From: Lachnospiraceae bacterium
GTDB taxonomy: Bacteria; Bacillota; Clostridia; Lachnospirales; Lachnospiraceae
Length of the DNA stretch: 64,000 nt
Direction of reading: 5' to 3'
Assembly: GCA_017395635.1 (NCBI GenBank)
Contig: JAFQOE010000051.1
Location: 1-64,000, forward strand
Shown: positions 26,729 to 35,841 of the stretch, in pieces
Layout of the letters: each line of letters starts with the position of its first letter
How positions within the stretch are numbered: the stretch's first letter is position 1
Notes under the pieces: model-generated
The model's input: the letters and a program-made list of their open reading frames with translations, nothing else
What the model was told of the DNA's origin: nothing
The model's database searches: none
Position numbers and translations under genes: made by a program

Positions 26729-27496
26729 ATGAAACAGGTATTAGAGGTAAAACAGATTGAAAAATATTACGGTAACAAATCCAATCTGACAAAGGCGATT
26801 GACAACATTAGCTTTGATGTGAGCGAAGGAGAGTTTGTTGGAATTATGGGAGCCAGTGGAAGTGGTAAGACAACATTTTTGAACTGTGTTTCTACAATTG
26901 ACAGAGTGACAGCAGGACACATCTTAGTAAACGGAGAGGATATTACAAAGTTAAAGGGAAATCGTTTGAACAAATTCCGAAGAGAAGAGCTTGGATTCAT
27001 TTTTCAGGATTTCAATTTACTGGATACTTTGACAGCTTATGAGAATATTGCATTGGCACTTACCATTCAGAAGGTCAATTCGCAGGAGATAGATAAAAGA
27101 GTAAAAGAAATTGCTTCCAAATTCGACATCACTGAAACTATGAACAAATATCCGTATCAGGTGTCCGGTGGACAAAAACAGCGTATCGCTGCGGCAAGAG
27201 CAATTATTACGAATCCGAAACTCATTTTGGCGGACGAGCCAACCGGCGCTTTGGATTCTAAAGCAGCGAGACAATTGTTGGAAAGCATGGAGAGATTGAA
27301 TAAGGAAATGAATGCAACCATTTTGATGGTGACGCATGATGCATTTACTGCCAGTTATGCAGATCGTATTTTATTCATGAAGGATGGAGCGATATTCAAT
27401 GAATTGGTAAAAGGAAATGATACCAGAAAAGAGTTCTTTGCGAAAATCATAGATGTTGTTACACTTCTTGGAGGTGAGTTAAATGATGTTATTTAA
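26729..27496 (+). CDS. ABC transporter ATPase, BceA-like
   Basis: 255 residues of the MacB/LolD-type ATPase class. Walker A GASGSGKTTF (about 40-48), Q-loop FIFQDFNLLD, signature VSGGQKQRIAAARA, Walker B LILADEPTGALDS and the H-loop VTHD. It energises the BceB-type permease that follows and overlaps it by 14 bp. SD AAGGAGG. The likely role is removal of bacitracin- or lantibiotic-like peptides from their lipid II target. Confidence 0.95.
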   Translation: MKQVLEVKQIEKYYGNKSNLTKAIDNISFDVSEGEFVGIMGASGSGKTTFLNCVSTIDRVTAGHILVNGEDITKLKGNRLNKFRREELGFIFQDFNLLDTLTAYENIALALTIQKVNSQEIDKRVKEIASKFDITETMNKYPYQVSGGQKQRIAAARAIITNPKLILADEPTGALDSKAARQLLESMERLNKEMNATILMVTHDAFTASYADRILFMKDGAIFNELVKGNDTRKEFFAKIIDVVTLLGGELNDVI

Positions 27497-29558
27497 GTTA
27501 TCTGTCAAGAATATCAGCAAAAGTATGAAAGATTATACCATTTACTTTTTGACCTTGATTATGGGTGTTGCAATTTTCTATATGTTCAATTCGTTAGATA
27601 GTCAGGAAGCGATGCTGGAGGTCAGCAGTTCCACCAAAGAGATTGTGAAAATGATGGTAGATATGATTGGTATGGTGTCTGTACTTGTTGCGATTATATT
27701 GGGTTTTCTGATTGTGTATGCCAATAACTTTTTAATTAAGAGAAGAAAAAAAGAATTTGGTCTGTATATGACATTGGGAATGGGAAAATGGCAGGTGTCA
27801 CGAATTCTATTAGGGGAAACGCTTATTATCGGCTTGATGTCTTTGGTAGTAGGATTACTGGTTGGAGTGTTTGGTTCCCAGTTGATGTCAGTATTAGTGG
27901 CAAAGATGTTTCAGGCAGATATGAGTGTATATCAATTTGTGTTTTCTAAGGCAGCATGTTTAAAGACTTGTATTTATTTTGGAGTGATGTATCTGGCGGT
28001 TATGGCGTTTAATGTATTTACCGTTTCGAAATACAAATTGATTGATTTGTTAACTGCGGTTAAAAAAGGCGAAAAGGTAAAAATGAAGAATCCTGTGGTT
28101 TGTGTAATTGTGTTTTTGATTGCAGTTGGGATGCTTGTCTGGGCATACTATAAAGTAACTGCTGGATATGCCACTATATCTAATAGAAATGAGTTGTTTG
28201 TGACAATTTTTGCAGGAATTATTTCAACATTTTTAATCTTTTGGTCTATTTCAGGATTTGTTTTGAAACTGGTACAGACAAGAAAAAATGTGTATTTGAA
28301 TGGAACCAACTTATTTGTTTTGAGACAGATACACAATAAGATTAACACAACAGTAGTAAGTATGACCATTATTTGTCTGTTACTGTTTATGACAATCTCT
28401 ATCTTATCTGCATCGTTATCGTTGAATAACATGTTGAAAAAGGATATGGAGGAAATGACGCCGGTAGACATTAACTTATATAAAGAGGCGAATCTGTCGG
28501 AGAAAGAATTCAGCGATGCCGCAATTCAGGATTCGAAGTTACCAATCAGTGTGACTTTAGAACAAAACGGGTTAGATATGGATGTATTGAAGGATGTCGT
28601 AGAGGTCACAACGTACGCTACAGAGGAACTGACGTGGAAGGAAAGCTTAGGAGTTGTCTATGAGGAGGCAAAGCAACAGGTACCATTTATTGAGTACCAG
28701 TCGACGGAGGATATTATCAAATTATCGGATTATAATAAGATTGCAAGATTATATGGAATCAAAGAGTATGAGTTAAATGAGGATGAATATATCGTATTAT
28801 GTGATTATGATAACATGGTACAGCTTCGTAATCTGGCACTTCAATATGCAACTACGATTACAGTTGCAGGCAAAGAATATCATACGAAGTATGATGAATG
28901 TCAGCCGGGATATATCATGATGTCGAACAGTCATACCAATGCCGGTATTGTTGTGGTTCCGGATAGCTGTAATCTGACGGAAGATATGCAGACAATGCAC
29001 TTTTTGATTGGAAATTATAATACTGACAAGGATAGGGACGAGAAAGAGGTAGAAGCACTGTTTAATGATTATTTTACGAATGAGAAATCGCTTCTCTATC
29101 AGAATTTGGAAGAACGAGGAATTTTATTGCATAATATGACAAAAATTGATTTGATTGAATCCGGCAACGGAATGGGTAATCTTCTTACATTTATTGCCAT
29201 GTATCTTGGAGTGATTTTCCTAATTGCAAGTTCTGCAATCCTTGCATTAAAGGAATTGACCGAGAATTCAGATAATCAGCAAAGATATCTAGTGCTTCGG
29301 AAAATTGGCGTGGATGAAAAGATGATTAACCAGACATTGTTTCGTCAAATCGGAATCTTCTTCTTGGCACCGTTAGTACTTGCAATCATCCATTCTGTGT
29401 TTGGAATTCAGTTTGCATTGAAAATGATGGCAATGCGGGTAGAAATATCCGAAATGTTACCTTCTGTGATTGCAACAGCTGCATTTCTGGTAGCGGTATA
29501 TGGAGGGTATTTCCTTGCAACTTATGTCGGAAGTAAGAATATTATGAAAGAAGGATGA
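27483..29558 (+). CDS. ABC transporter permease, BceB-like
   Basis: 691 residues with the Bce-type layout: ten predicted transmembrane helices and one large extracellular domain (about 310-550) before the last three helices. FtsX-like domains (about 55-180 and 570-690) are present. The extracellular domain is the known specificity and signalling part of such permeases. SD GGAGGTGA, translationally coupled to the ATPase. The partner regulator and kinase lie directly upstream, so this is a complete sensing and resistance module. The substrate cannot be told from sequence. Confidence 0.93.
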   Translation: MMLFKLSVKNISKSMKDYTIYFLTLIMGVAIFYMFNSLDSQEAMLEVSSSTKEIVKMMVDMIGMVSVLVAIILGFLIVYANNFLIKRRKKEFGLYMTLGMGKWQVSRILLGETLIIGLMSLVVGLLVGVFGSQLMSVLVAKMFQADMSVYQFVFSKAACLKTCIYFGVMYLAVMAFNVFTVSKYKLIDLLTAVKKGEKVKMKNPVVCVIVFLIAVGMLVWAYYKVTAGYATISNRNELFVTIFAGIISTFLIFWSISGFVLKLVQTRKNVYLNGTNLFVLRQIHNKINTTVVSMTIICLLLFMTISILSASLSLNNMLKKDMEEMTPVDINLYKEANLSEKEFSDAAIQDSKLPISVTLEQNGLDMDVLKDVVEVTTYATEELTWKESLGVVYEEAKQQVPFIEYQSTEDIIKLSDYNKIARLYGIKEYELNEDEYIVLCDYDNMVQLRNLALQYATTITVAGKEYHTKYDECQPGYIMMSNSHTNAGIVVVPDSCNLTEDMQTMHFLIGNYNTDKDRDEKEVEALFNDYFTNEKSLLYQNLEERGILLHNMTKIDLIESGNGMGNLLTFIAMYLGVIFLIASSAILALKELTENSDNQQRYLVLRKIGVDEKMINQTLFRQIGIFFLAPLVLAIIHSVFGIQFALKMMAMRVEISEMLPSVIATAAFLVAVYGGYFLATYVGSKNIMKEG

Positions 29559-29641
29559 GAAGATAACTGTATTACAGAAGTTGCGTAGTAACGAAGGAAA
29601 CTCGTGATAACAGTGATTAATGAAATTATTATTGAATGATT

Positions 29642-29674
29642 AAGCAGCAGTCTGCGATAATGAGACTGCTGCTT
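29642..29674. terminator. Bidirectional terminator between convergent genes
   Basis: AAGCAGCAGTCT, 9-nt loop, AGACTGCTGCTT between the permease (+) and the flavoprotein (-). T-tracts are modest. Confidence 0.7.
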
Positions 29675-29707
29675 AGTTGTTAGAATACGATTTTTTTGCT
29701 TGGATGT

Positions 29708-31060
29708 CTATTTTTTTCCTGCTCGTTCTATTACTTTGCGATACGGTGCAATCATGCCTTCGTTCATTTTGTTACCCATTTTTGATTTGACCTTAGGTGA
29801 GGAAATCAAAGCACCGATAAGGTACATTTTAAGTACAGTTCCAATCTCTTTCTGTGGGAAATCATATTGTCCATGCTCTTTGTAAAATTGGTGGTCAGCT
29901 TTCATCATACCCCGCATCTGATATATCAGATCACGGAAGATTTTCATACCGCCAATGCCATAGAAATTTTGTGGCTGCAGGTTTTTGTTTTGCAGGGCAT
30001 ATACTACGGACGCAGCAAGTTTATCGATATCCTTATCCGGGTCAAATTCATCGGTTGCAACGCCGGCTAGAATATTGCCACCAACTTGGGCACGTGCGTC
30101 AATGATAGTGCGGAGATTCTCTTCTTCGGATAGATTACCGCTAACTAGATAACCAACCGGCATTCCCATGGTAACGGTGCGGTGTCCGTTGCAAAACTGT
30201 CGGTCATCATACATTTTGAATCGGGAACCCATGGAGTGATCTTTGATAGTAAAAGCATAAACGATAGTTTGTGCAGTTTGAATCTTATCGCGCAAGAAAC
30301 TGTCAAATCCATCTTTGTAAATGCATACACCATCTGTAGCACAGTTGAAGCAACCAAGACACCCACCGATAAAAGGATATTCGCTGATGTTAACAATTCT
30401 GCTTTTCAGTGGTAGTTTTGCCTGAAAACGGGCAATCATATCGTTTAATGAGGTATCTGTCGGAGTGCAATCGGTAACGATTACAACTTCATCATTACAA
30501 TCCAGCTGTTTTGCAGATTGTGTAGGAATGGACACTGGTTTGTTTGCTGGAATAATCGTTTTGCTGTAACTTGTTTCATAATAATCATTTTTTACACACC
30601 AGCAGAAATGGCGCCAGAAATTGCGAGCTTCTTTTTGTCCTTGTTCAGTAGTCAAATCTTCCATATCAGCAGATAAACCATGAACGAATTTCATATGCAT
30701 ATCCTGACAATTGTCCTGAATATAGCGGTGTGCAGTTACATCATAGAAATGTTTCGATGTTGTAATCTGTGTGACAAATTTGCCCTCCACAGGTACGTTG
30801 TGTTCCTTCATCAACTCAATGAATCGATGGAGCTGACAAGGAGCAATGAAAGTATATACCGGATAGGCAAAGAGAAGTACATCGGCATTTTTGATGGCTT
30901 CCATTGCAGGGGTGAAATCACTTTCTAATGCCTTGATACGCTGTCCTACATTAAGAATGGTAAATGTCTTTTGTGGGTTGATTTTTTCAAGATAAAGAAC
31001 GGTTTGTAACGTAATGCTGTAGTCGCCTTTTGGACTACCATTAAGAACTAAAACATTCAT
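29708..31060 (-). CDS. Tandem flavodoxin-like protein: FMN reductase domain plus iron-sulfur flavoprotein domain
   Basis: 450 residues with two flavodoxin folds. The first (about 1-160) begins MNVLVLNGSPKGDYS, the FMN-binding loop of NADPH-dependent FMN reductases. The second (about 188-345) begins EVVIVTDCTPTDTS and carries Cys234, Cys237, Cys240 and Cys246 (C-x2-C-x2-C-x5-C), the compact cluster motif of iron-sulfur flavoproteins, which binds [4Fe-4S]. The rest is a helical C-terminal region. It is probably a cytoplasmic electron carrier or reductase. The fusion of two such units is less common than single-domain forms. SD GAGGAGG. Transcribed away from queF. Confidence 0.8.
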   Translation of the reverse strand: MNVLVLNGSPKGDYSITLQTVLYLEKINPQKTFTILNVGQRIKALESDFTPAMEAIKNADVLLFAYPVYTFIAPCQLHRFIELMKEHNVPVEGKFVTQITTSKHFYDVTAHRYIQDNCQDMHMKFVHGLSADMEDLTTEQGQKEARNFWRHFCWCVKNDYYETSYSKTIIPANKPVSIPTQSAKQLDCNDEVVIVTDCTPTDTSLNDMIARFQAKLPLKSRIVNISEYPFIGGCLGCFNCATDGVCIYKDGFDSFLRDKIQTAQTIVYAFTIKDHSMGSRFKMYDDRQFCNGHRTVTMGMPVGYLVSGNLSEEENLRTIIDARAQVGGNILAGVATDEFDPDKDIDKLAASVVYALQNKNLQPQNFYGIGGMKIFRDLIYQMRGMMKADHQFYKEHGQYDFPQKEIGTVLKMYLIGALISSPKVKSKMGNKMNEGMIAPYRKVIERAGKK

Positions 31061-31181
31061 GGCATACCTCCTCGATTTTTATTACTATGATTTTAACATC
31101 TACAGCAGTTAAATACAAACTAAGAAGTACATATTTGTGTCGTTTGGGAGCTTGATAGTGCAATATTAAGGTGTAATATTC

Positions 31182-31210
31182 TTGCAATTTTGTTTATCAG
31201 ATAATATACT
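31182..31210 (+). promoter_or_regulatory. Sigma-A promoter of queF
   Basis: TTGCAA (31182-31187), 17-nt spacer, TATACT (31205-31210), giving a leader of about 88 nt. Confidence 0.65.
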
Positions 31211-31304
31211 GTTTTAGGAAATCTTAAGCGAATATATTATTTTATTTATCCAAAATATAAAAAGATAAAATGAGAAAGACAAGAATTGTGAAAGGAGAAC
31301 CACA

Positions 31305-31802
31305 ATGTCAGGAAGAGAAGAACAGGAATTAGATGGAGTAACATTATTAGGCAATCAGGGAACAAAATATCCTCAGGATTATGCACCGGAGATTTTAGAA
31401 ACATTTTTGAATAAACATCCGGATAACGACTATTTTGTAAAGTTTAATTGTCCGGAATTTACATCACTTTGTCCGATAACCGGACAGCCGGATTTTGCAA
31501 CCATTTATATTTCGTATGTACCAGGGGAGATAATGGTAGAATCCAAGTCGTTAAAACTTTATTTGTTCAGTTTCCGTAATCATGGTGATTTTCATGAGGA
31601 TTGTGTGAATATTATCATGAAGGATTTAATTAAGTTAATGGAGCCAAAGTATATTGAAGTATGGGGCAAATTTACTCCACGTGGAGGCATCTCGATTGAT
31701 CCGTATTGCAATTATGGTAAGCCTGGAACAAAGTGGGAAGAGGTTGCGTGGAATCGTCTTACTAATCATGATTTGTACCCTGAGAAAGTAGATAATCGGT
31801 AA
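31305..31802 (+). CDS. queF: NADPH-dependent 7-cyano-7-deazaguanine (preQ0) reductase QueF
   Basis: 165 residues, unimodular short QueF. It reduces the nitrile of preQ0 to preQ1 in queuosine synthesis. The catalytic Cys56 and Asp63 lie in [12 protein letters not shown], and the QueF motif [15 protein letters not shown] is intact, followed by [11 protein letters not shown]. No queC, queD, queE or tgt is near, and I saw no preQ1 riboswitch in the leader. SD AAAGGAG. High confidence. Confidence 0.96.
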   Translation: MSGREEQELDGVTLLGNQGTKYPQDYAPEILETFLNKHPDNDYFVKFNCPEFTSLCPITGQPDFATIYISYVPGEIMVESKSLKLYLFSFRNHGDFHEDCVNIIMKDLIKLMEPKYIEVWGKFTPRGGISIDPYCNYGKPGTKWEEVAWNRLTNHDLYPEKVDNR

Positions 31803-31840
31803 TTTGACTGGGGTTAAATTTGGAAAACGTGAGCAAAGCT

Positions 31841-31920
31841 CATCAGCATAGCTGATTTTCATGGATTCGCGAATCGTAACTATGAAGGTACTGGATAGTT
31901 ACAGATACTGAATAATTACG
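31841..31920 (+). repeat. Dispersed palindromic repeat, copy C (extended) plus a half copy
   Basis: CATCAGCATAGCTGATTTTC then ATGGATTCGCGAATC then the core with arms CGTAACTAT and ATAGTTAC (31875-31903), loop GAAGGTACTGG. An extra right half, ATACTGAATAATTACG, follows at 31905-31920. It is the same 63-bp arrangement as copy A. Located between queF and folC. Confidence 0.85.
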
Positions 31921-31970
31921 TTTAAAGATAATAAATGTTATAGGATTTTTAGGAAGAGAGCGGTAGGATT

Positions 31971-33305
31971 ATGACATATCAGGAATGTGTGGATTATATT
32001 TTGTCAGTGCCATTATTTGCTGCAAAACTTGGAACTGATACCCTGAATCAAATATTGGATATCATGGAGCATCCGGAAAAAAGTTACGCGGTGGTTCATG
32101 TGGCGGGGACGAATGGAAAAGGTTCTACCTGCTCTTTTTTGGCGTCCATTTTAAAGCAAGCAGAGAAGAAAGTCGGTGTGTTTACTTCTCCGCATTTGAT
32201 AAAGATAAATGAACGATTGAGCATTAATGGACAGGTTATATCGGATGAAGAGTTTGTAATACTCTTTACGGAGACTATGGGTTATATAGAGATAGCAAAG
32301 AAACAAGGAATTCCACATCCCTCTTTTTTTGAGTTGATGTTTTTGATGGGTGCATTATATTTTAAAAAGCAACAGGTGGATTATGCCATTTTCGAAACAG
32401 GAATGGGCGGTAGATTGGATGCGACCAATGTTTTGGAACCAATTCTTACAATTATAACCTCTGTAGGTTTGGATCATACGCAGTTTTTAGGCGACACAAT
32501 TGAGAAAATTGCAGCAGAAAAAGCAGGCATTATTAAAAAAGGGGTACCGGTTGTTTTTTTTGATCGGAAAGATGAAGCAACCCCTATAATTTGCCATTAT
32601 TGTAAAAAAAATGATGCGCATCTACACATTGTCGAAAAAAAACAGTATAATTTATTGGAAATTACAGAAAAAACCATTGATTTTTCGTTTGATAGTGTTT
32701 ATTATATGTATGGTAGTTTGAAAATTAGAAAAACTGCACTTTACCAGATAGAGAATGCAGTCTTAGCTGTGAAGGCGTATGAACTGCTTTTGATGAATGA
32801 GAATAGATTTTATGATTTGAGCGCATTAGAAGAACAGAGTTCGAATCATATTTTGACTGATACAGATATAGATGATATCCAGGCAGGTTTGATGAATATG
32901 CTCTGGAGAGGTAGGATGGAATGTGTTTCAAAGAATGTGTATATAGATGGAGCACATAATGAGGAAGCAATTGATGCATTTTGTCGTACGATTGAGGTGC
33001 TGTTCCCGAATGAACAGAAGATTTTATTGTTTGCTGTTTCCAGGGATAAAGACTATGGAAACATGATTAAGAAACTTTGTGAGATAGACTTTCATGAGGT
33101 TATTGTTGTACGTTATGATGATAGTCGTTCTGCGGAAGTTTCGATGGTTGCAGAAACATTTAGACATTTTTCGGGTAGTAAGATTACCACCTTTGATGAT
33201 ATAAGAGAGGGCTTTTTGTATGGAAAAAGCCATGTTTGTGATTCTGTTTTGTTTTGTGTTGGCTCTTTATATCTGGCGGGTAACTTGCTCAGTTTAGGAG
33301 TATAG
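31971..33305 (+). CDS. folC: Folylpolyglutamate synthase/dihydrofolate synthase FolC
   Basis: 444 residues, Mur-ligase fold. ATP loop AGTNGKGSTCSF (about 45-56), TSPHLIKINERL for the folate site, ETGMGGRLDATN, GLDHTQFLG, and the C-terminal domain DGAHNEEAIDAF. It adds glutamate to folates and may also make dihydrofolate from dihydropteroate. SD is modest. The next two genes follow at once (3 and about 4-12 nt), suggesting one transcript. Confidence 0.95.
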   Translation: MTYQECVDYILSVPLFAAKLGTDTLNQILDIMEHPEKSYAVVHVAGTNGKGSTCSFLASILKQAEKKVGVFTSPHLIKINERLSINGQVISDEEFVILFTETMGYIEIAKKQGIPHPSFFELMFLMGALYFKKQQVDYAIFETGMGGRLDATNVLEPILTIITSVGLDHTQFLGDTIEKIAAEKAGIIKKGVPVVFFDRKDEATPIICHYCKKNDAHLHIVEKKQYNLLEITEKTIDFSFDSVYYMYGSLKIRKTALYQIENAVLAVKAYELLLMNENRFYDLSALEEQSSNHILTDTDIDDIQAGLMNMLWRGRMECVSKNVYIDGAHNEEAIDAFCRTIEVLFPNEQKILLFAVSRDKDYGNMIKKLCEIDFHEVIVVRYDDSRSAEVSMVAETFRHFSGSKITTFDDIREGFLYGKSHVCDSVLFCVGSLYLAGNLLSLGV

Positions 33306-33307
33306 AT

Positions 33308-33457
33308 ATGATTAATTTTGATGAAGAGGTTAGAAAGTTTCAGCCTTCACTTGAGGTGTCTCAAGTTGAGGATGCTATATATAAGAATGATGTAAAAGAT
33401 ATTACAGATGTGTTAGCGGAGATGCTATTGCAGCTTAATGGTAATCAGAATAAGTAG
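33308..33457 (+). CDS. 49-residue conserved-looking small protein of unknown function
   Basis: A short acidic protein, beginning MINFDEEVRKFQPSLEVS and ending LLQLNGNQNK. It has a perfect SD (TTAGGAG, 7-nt gap) and starts 3 nt after the folC stop, with the next gene a few nt behind it. The position and SD make it a real gene rather than noise. No transmembrane segment or known domain. Possibly a partner of the TPR protein; that is inference. Confidence 0.7.
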   Translation: MINFDEEVRKFQPSLEVSQVEDAIYKNDVKDITDVLAEMLLQLNGNQNK

Positions 33458-33460
33458 GCG

Positions 33461-34783
33461 GTGGAGAATATGGAGTGTTTGAATTGTGGAGCACCTGTAT
33501 TAGACAATGGACACTGCAGTGCTTGTGGAATGAACTATGAGCTGTTGGCAAAGGCCTATAATACATCTAATTTTTATTACAATTTAGGCTTGGACAGAGC
33601 TAGTGTCAGAGATCTTACCGGTGCAATTGATGCATTGAATTTGGCGTTAAAGTATAATAAACAGAATATTAACGCGAGAAATTTATTGGGTCTTGTTCAT
33701 TATGAAATGGGTGAGACGGTTTTGGGTTTGACTCAATGGGTAATAAGTAGCAATTATTTGCCTGAGGGAAATATTGCGACTCGTTATATTCAAGAAGTGC
33801 AGTCGGATCCGGCTAAGCTAGATGAGGCGAATCAGCTTGCAAAACAATTTAATCAATCGTTATTGTATGCAAAACAAGGCACGAAAGATCTTGCTTTCTT
33901 ACAATTGAAACGTATTTTATCGGCATATCCTCATTTTGTAAAGGGATATTTGTTGTTAGCATTATTATACATGGATAATGGTAATTATGATAAGGCAAAG
34001 AAAGCATTGAAGCGAGTGCTTCGCATTGACAAGAATAATACGTTGGCAGTTAAATATCTAAAGGAGATGGGGATTACACCTAAGGATATTATTAGTTTGA
34101 AAGAGAGTAGTACTCGAATCGATGTGGATTCAGGCTATGTTGATGAAGACCAGTTTAAGTCTGATTTAGAGTCTTTTGTGGAAAAGAGTTTGGCAGATAT
34201 TGATAATCCGGAGAGTTCTGTAACTCCTTATAAAGAGATTAATCATAACAAATTTAATTTGTTATATGTTTCGGTTGGCTTGATTTTAGGAATATTTGTC
34301 TGTTTACTGTTGGTGTTACCGACGAAACTGAATTCTGCTAATAAAACAAACAGAGAGCTCCAGTTGACTCATAGTGAGGAGATTTCGAAGAAGAATGTAT
34401 CTATTTCGAATCTTGAAAAGCAGATTGAAGATTTGGAAAAACAGATTGCTGCAGCAGAAAAGGAAAAGAACGAAGAAGAAGATAAGAAAAAAGAAGCAGA
34501 TAGTGCCTTTGACGTAATCAAGAAAACGATAGCGGGATTAACCTATGAGAATTTGTGCGTCGAAGCAGGTAGTGCAGTGAACGAAAGAAGGTATACAGAT
34601 GCAATTGACATTTGTAATGCTGCATTACAGATTAAGCAGGGTGAGATGGCATATTACTATCTTGGCAAGGCATACATAGGCAATCAAGATGAAGAAAAGG
34701 CGAAATCTGCGTTTGTTAGTCTTAGAGATAACTATCCTGAAAGTACTTATATGGAGGAGATTATGGAGTATCTTTCGGAGTAG
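33461..34783 (+). CDS. Zinc-ribbon, TPR and coiled-coil membrane protein
   Basis: 440 residues. N-terminal zinc ribbon with Cys6, Cys9, Cys19 and Cys22, then cytoplasmic TPR repeats (about 38-215), a transmembrane helix (about 266-288), a charged coiled coil (about 300-355), and two more TPR-like repeats to the end (about 365-440). It places TPR units on both sides of the membrane, so it may be a scaffold. Start: GTG 33461 or ATG 33470, neither with ideal SD spacing. It follows folC and the small gene and ends at a strong terminator. Function unknown. Confidence 0.75.
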   Translation: MENMECLNCGAPVLDNGHCSACGMNYELLAKAYNTSNFYYNLGLDRASVRDLTGAIDALNLALKYNKQNINARNLLGLVHYEMGETVLGLTQWVISSNYLPEGNIATRYIQEVQSDPAKLDEANQLAKQFNQSLLYAKQGTKDLAFLQLKRILSAYPHFVKGYLLLALLYMDNGNYDKAKKALKRVLRIDKNNTLAVKYLKEMGITPKDIISLKESSTRIDVDSGYVDEDQFKSDLESFVEKSLADIDNPESSVTPYKEINHNKFNLLYVSVGLILGIFVCLLLVLPTKLNSANKTNRELQLTHSEEISKKNVSISNLEKQIEDLEKQIAAAEKEKNEEEDKKKEADSAFDVIKKTIAGLTYENLCVEAGSAVNERRYTDAIDICNAALQIKQGEMAYYYLGKAYIGNQDEEKAKSAFVSLRDNYPESTYMEEIMEYLSE

Positions 34784-34820
34784 ATAAATTTAACCACAGA
34801 TAAAATAATAATGTACGAAA

Positions 34821-34866
34821 GAAGAGACGATTACCATTGAATGAGGTATATCGTCTTCTTTGTTTT
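34821..34866 (+). terminator. Terminator of the folC operon
   Basis: GAAGAGACGATTACC / GGTATATCGTCTTC with a 9-nt loop followed by TTTGTTTTG. It separates folC-TPR from the spoIIA operon. Confidence 0.8.
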
Positions 34867-34894
34867 GCAAAAAATATGTAACGCTTTAGAAGCA

Positions 34895-34919
34895 AGGATT
34901 TTCCAGCGAGGCTTTGAAT
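34895..34919 (+). promoter_or_regulatory. Sigma-H-type promoter of the spoIIA operon
   Basis: AGGATTT (34895-34901), 14-nt gap, GAAT (34916-34919), about 33 nt before the spoIIAA start. This matches the known sigma-H pattern (AGGAWWT ... GAAT) that drives spoIIA in Bacillus. I saw no clear Spo0A box. Confidence 0.6.
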
Positions 34920-34951
34920 GGTTACAAAATATGAAAGAAGGATGTGAGATT

Positions 34952-35311
34952 ATGCAGGAGAAAGATTTTTATGAAGTAAAGGGAGAAACCTTGATTCTAC
35001 ATTTGCCGGAAGAATTGGATCATCACACGGTGGAAAGGGTTAGAGAGCAAACGGATCAATTGTTTCTGGCTAAACGAATTCGTGATGTAGTATTTGATTA
35101 TGAGAATACCCATTTTATGGATAGTTCGGGTATAGGTCTGGTGATGGGACGATATAGGGAGGTGCGATATCTAAAAGGTGATATTTACATTACTTGTGTC
35201 AATGGTAAAGTATCAAGGATTTTAGAAATATCGGGGTTATATCGTGTGGCTAAAACTGCGGATGCAGTAGAAGATGCACTAGATTTAATTGGAATGAAAT
35301 ATGAAAACTGA
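34952..35311 (+). CDS. spoIIAA: Anti-sigma F factor antagonist SpoIIAA
   Basis: 119 residues, STAS fold. The phosphorylated serine lies in FMDSSGIGLVMGRY, Ser58, the same number as in Bacillus subtilis. Unphosphorylated SpoIIAA removes SpoIIAB from sigma F in the forespore. Start: an in-frame ATG at 34841 exists but lies inside the upstream terminator; ATG 34952 has SD AAGGA at 9 nt and gives the family's normal length. First gene of the spoIIA operon. Confidence 0.94.
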   Translation: MQEKDFYEVKGETLILHLPEELDHHTVERVREQTDQLFLAKRIRDVVFDYENTHFMDSSGIGLVMGRYREVRYLKGDIYITCVNGKVSRILEISGLYRVAKTADAVEDALDLIGMKYEN

Positions 35312-35386
35312 CCATTCCCTAAAATTGGCTATGGTTAATGTTGGTGATTGGTTGATAAAGAAAAATAACAGAAAAGGGGAGCTGGT

Positions 35387-35830
35387 ATGGAATATTTTAA
35401 TGATCAGATGATGGTGGAATTTGATAGTGTATCAAAGAATGAGAGTTTTGCCAGAATAGTGGTAGCTGCATTTGTTACGCGACTGGATCCGACATTAGAG
35501 GAAATTGCGGATATTAAGACTGCGGTATCAGAAGCTGTAACCAATTCTATTATTCATGGATATGAGAACAAACAAGGTAAAATTCGGATTGAAACAGTTA
35601 TTGTAGAAGATACCGTTACAATTATAATACAAGACTTCGGTATTGGAATTGAAAACATTAAACGTGCTATGGAACCGATGTATACCACGAAACCGGACTT
35701 GGAACGTTCAGGAATGGGTTTTGCGTTTATGGAAGCATTTATGGATGAACTATTTGTAGAATCCGAGGTTGGAAAGGGAACAAAGATTACAATGCGAAAG
35801 GTGATTGGCGAGAACAGCAAAATAGAATAA
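35387..35830 (+). CDS. spoIIAB: Anti-sigma F factor and serine kinase SpoIIAB
   Basis: 147 residues, GHKL ATPase fold. N box [15 protein letters not shown]1 DFGIGI, G2 SGMGFAFME. It holds sigma F inactive and phosphorylates SpoIIAA. SD AAGGGGAG. It is 75 nt after spoIIAA, and 11 nt separate it from sigF. Typical length. Confidence 0.96.
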   Translation: MEYFNDQMMVEFDSVSKNESFARIVVAAFVTRLDPTLEEIADIKTAVSEAVTNSIIHGYENKQGKIRIETVIVEDTVTIIIQDFGIGIENIKRAMEPMYTTKPDLERSGMGFAFMEAFMDELFVESEVGKGTKITMRKVIGENSKIE

Positions 35831-35841
35831 TAGGAGGCGTC

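Noticed and set aside
31217..31304. preQ1 riboswitch before queF
   Set aside because: queF leaders sometimes carry one, but I could not find the C-rich loop and A-rich tail of the preQ1-I fold, nor another class.
34841..34951. N-terminal extension of spoIIAA
   Set aside because: It starts inside the upstream terminator and ahead of the sigma-H promoter; ATG 34952 has the SD and normal family length.
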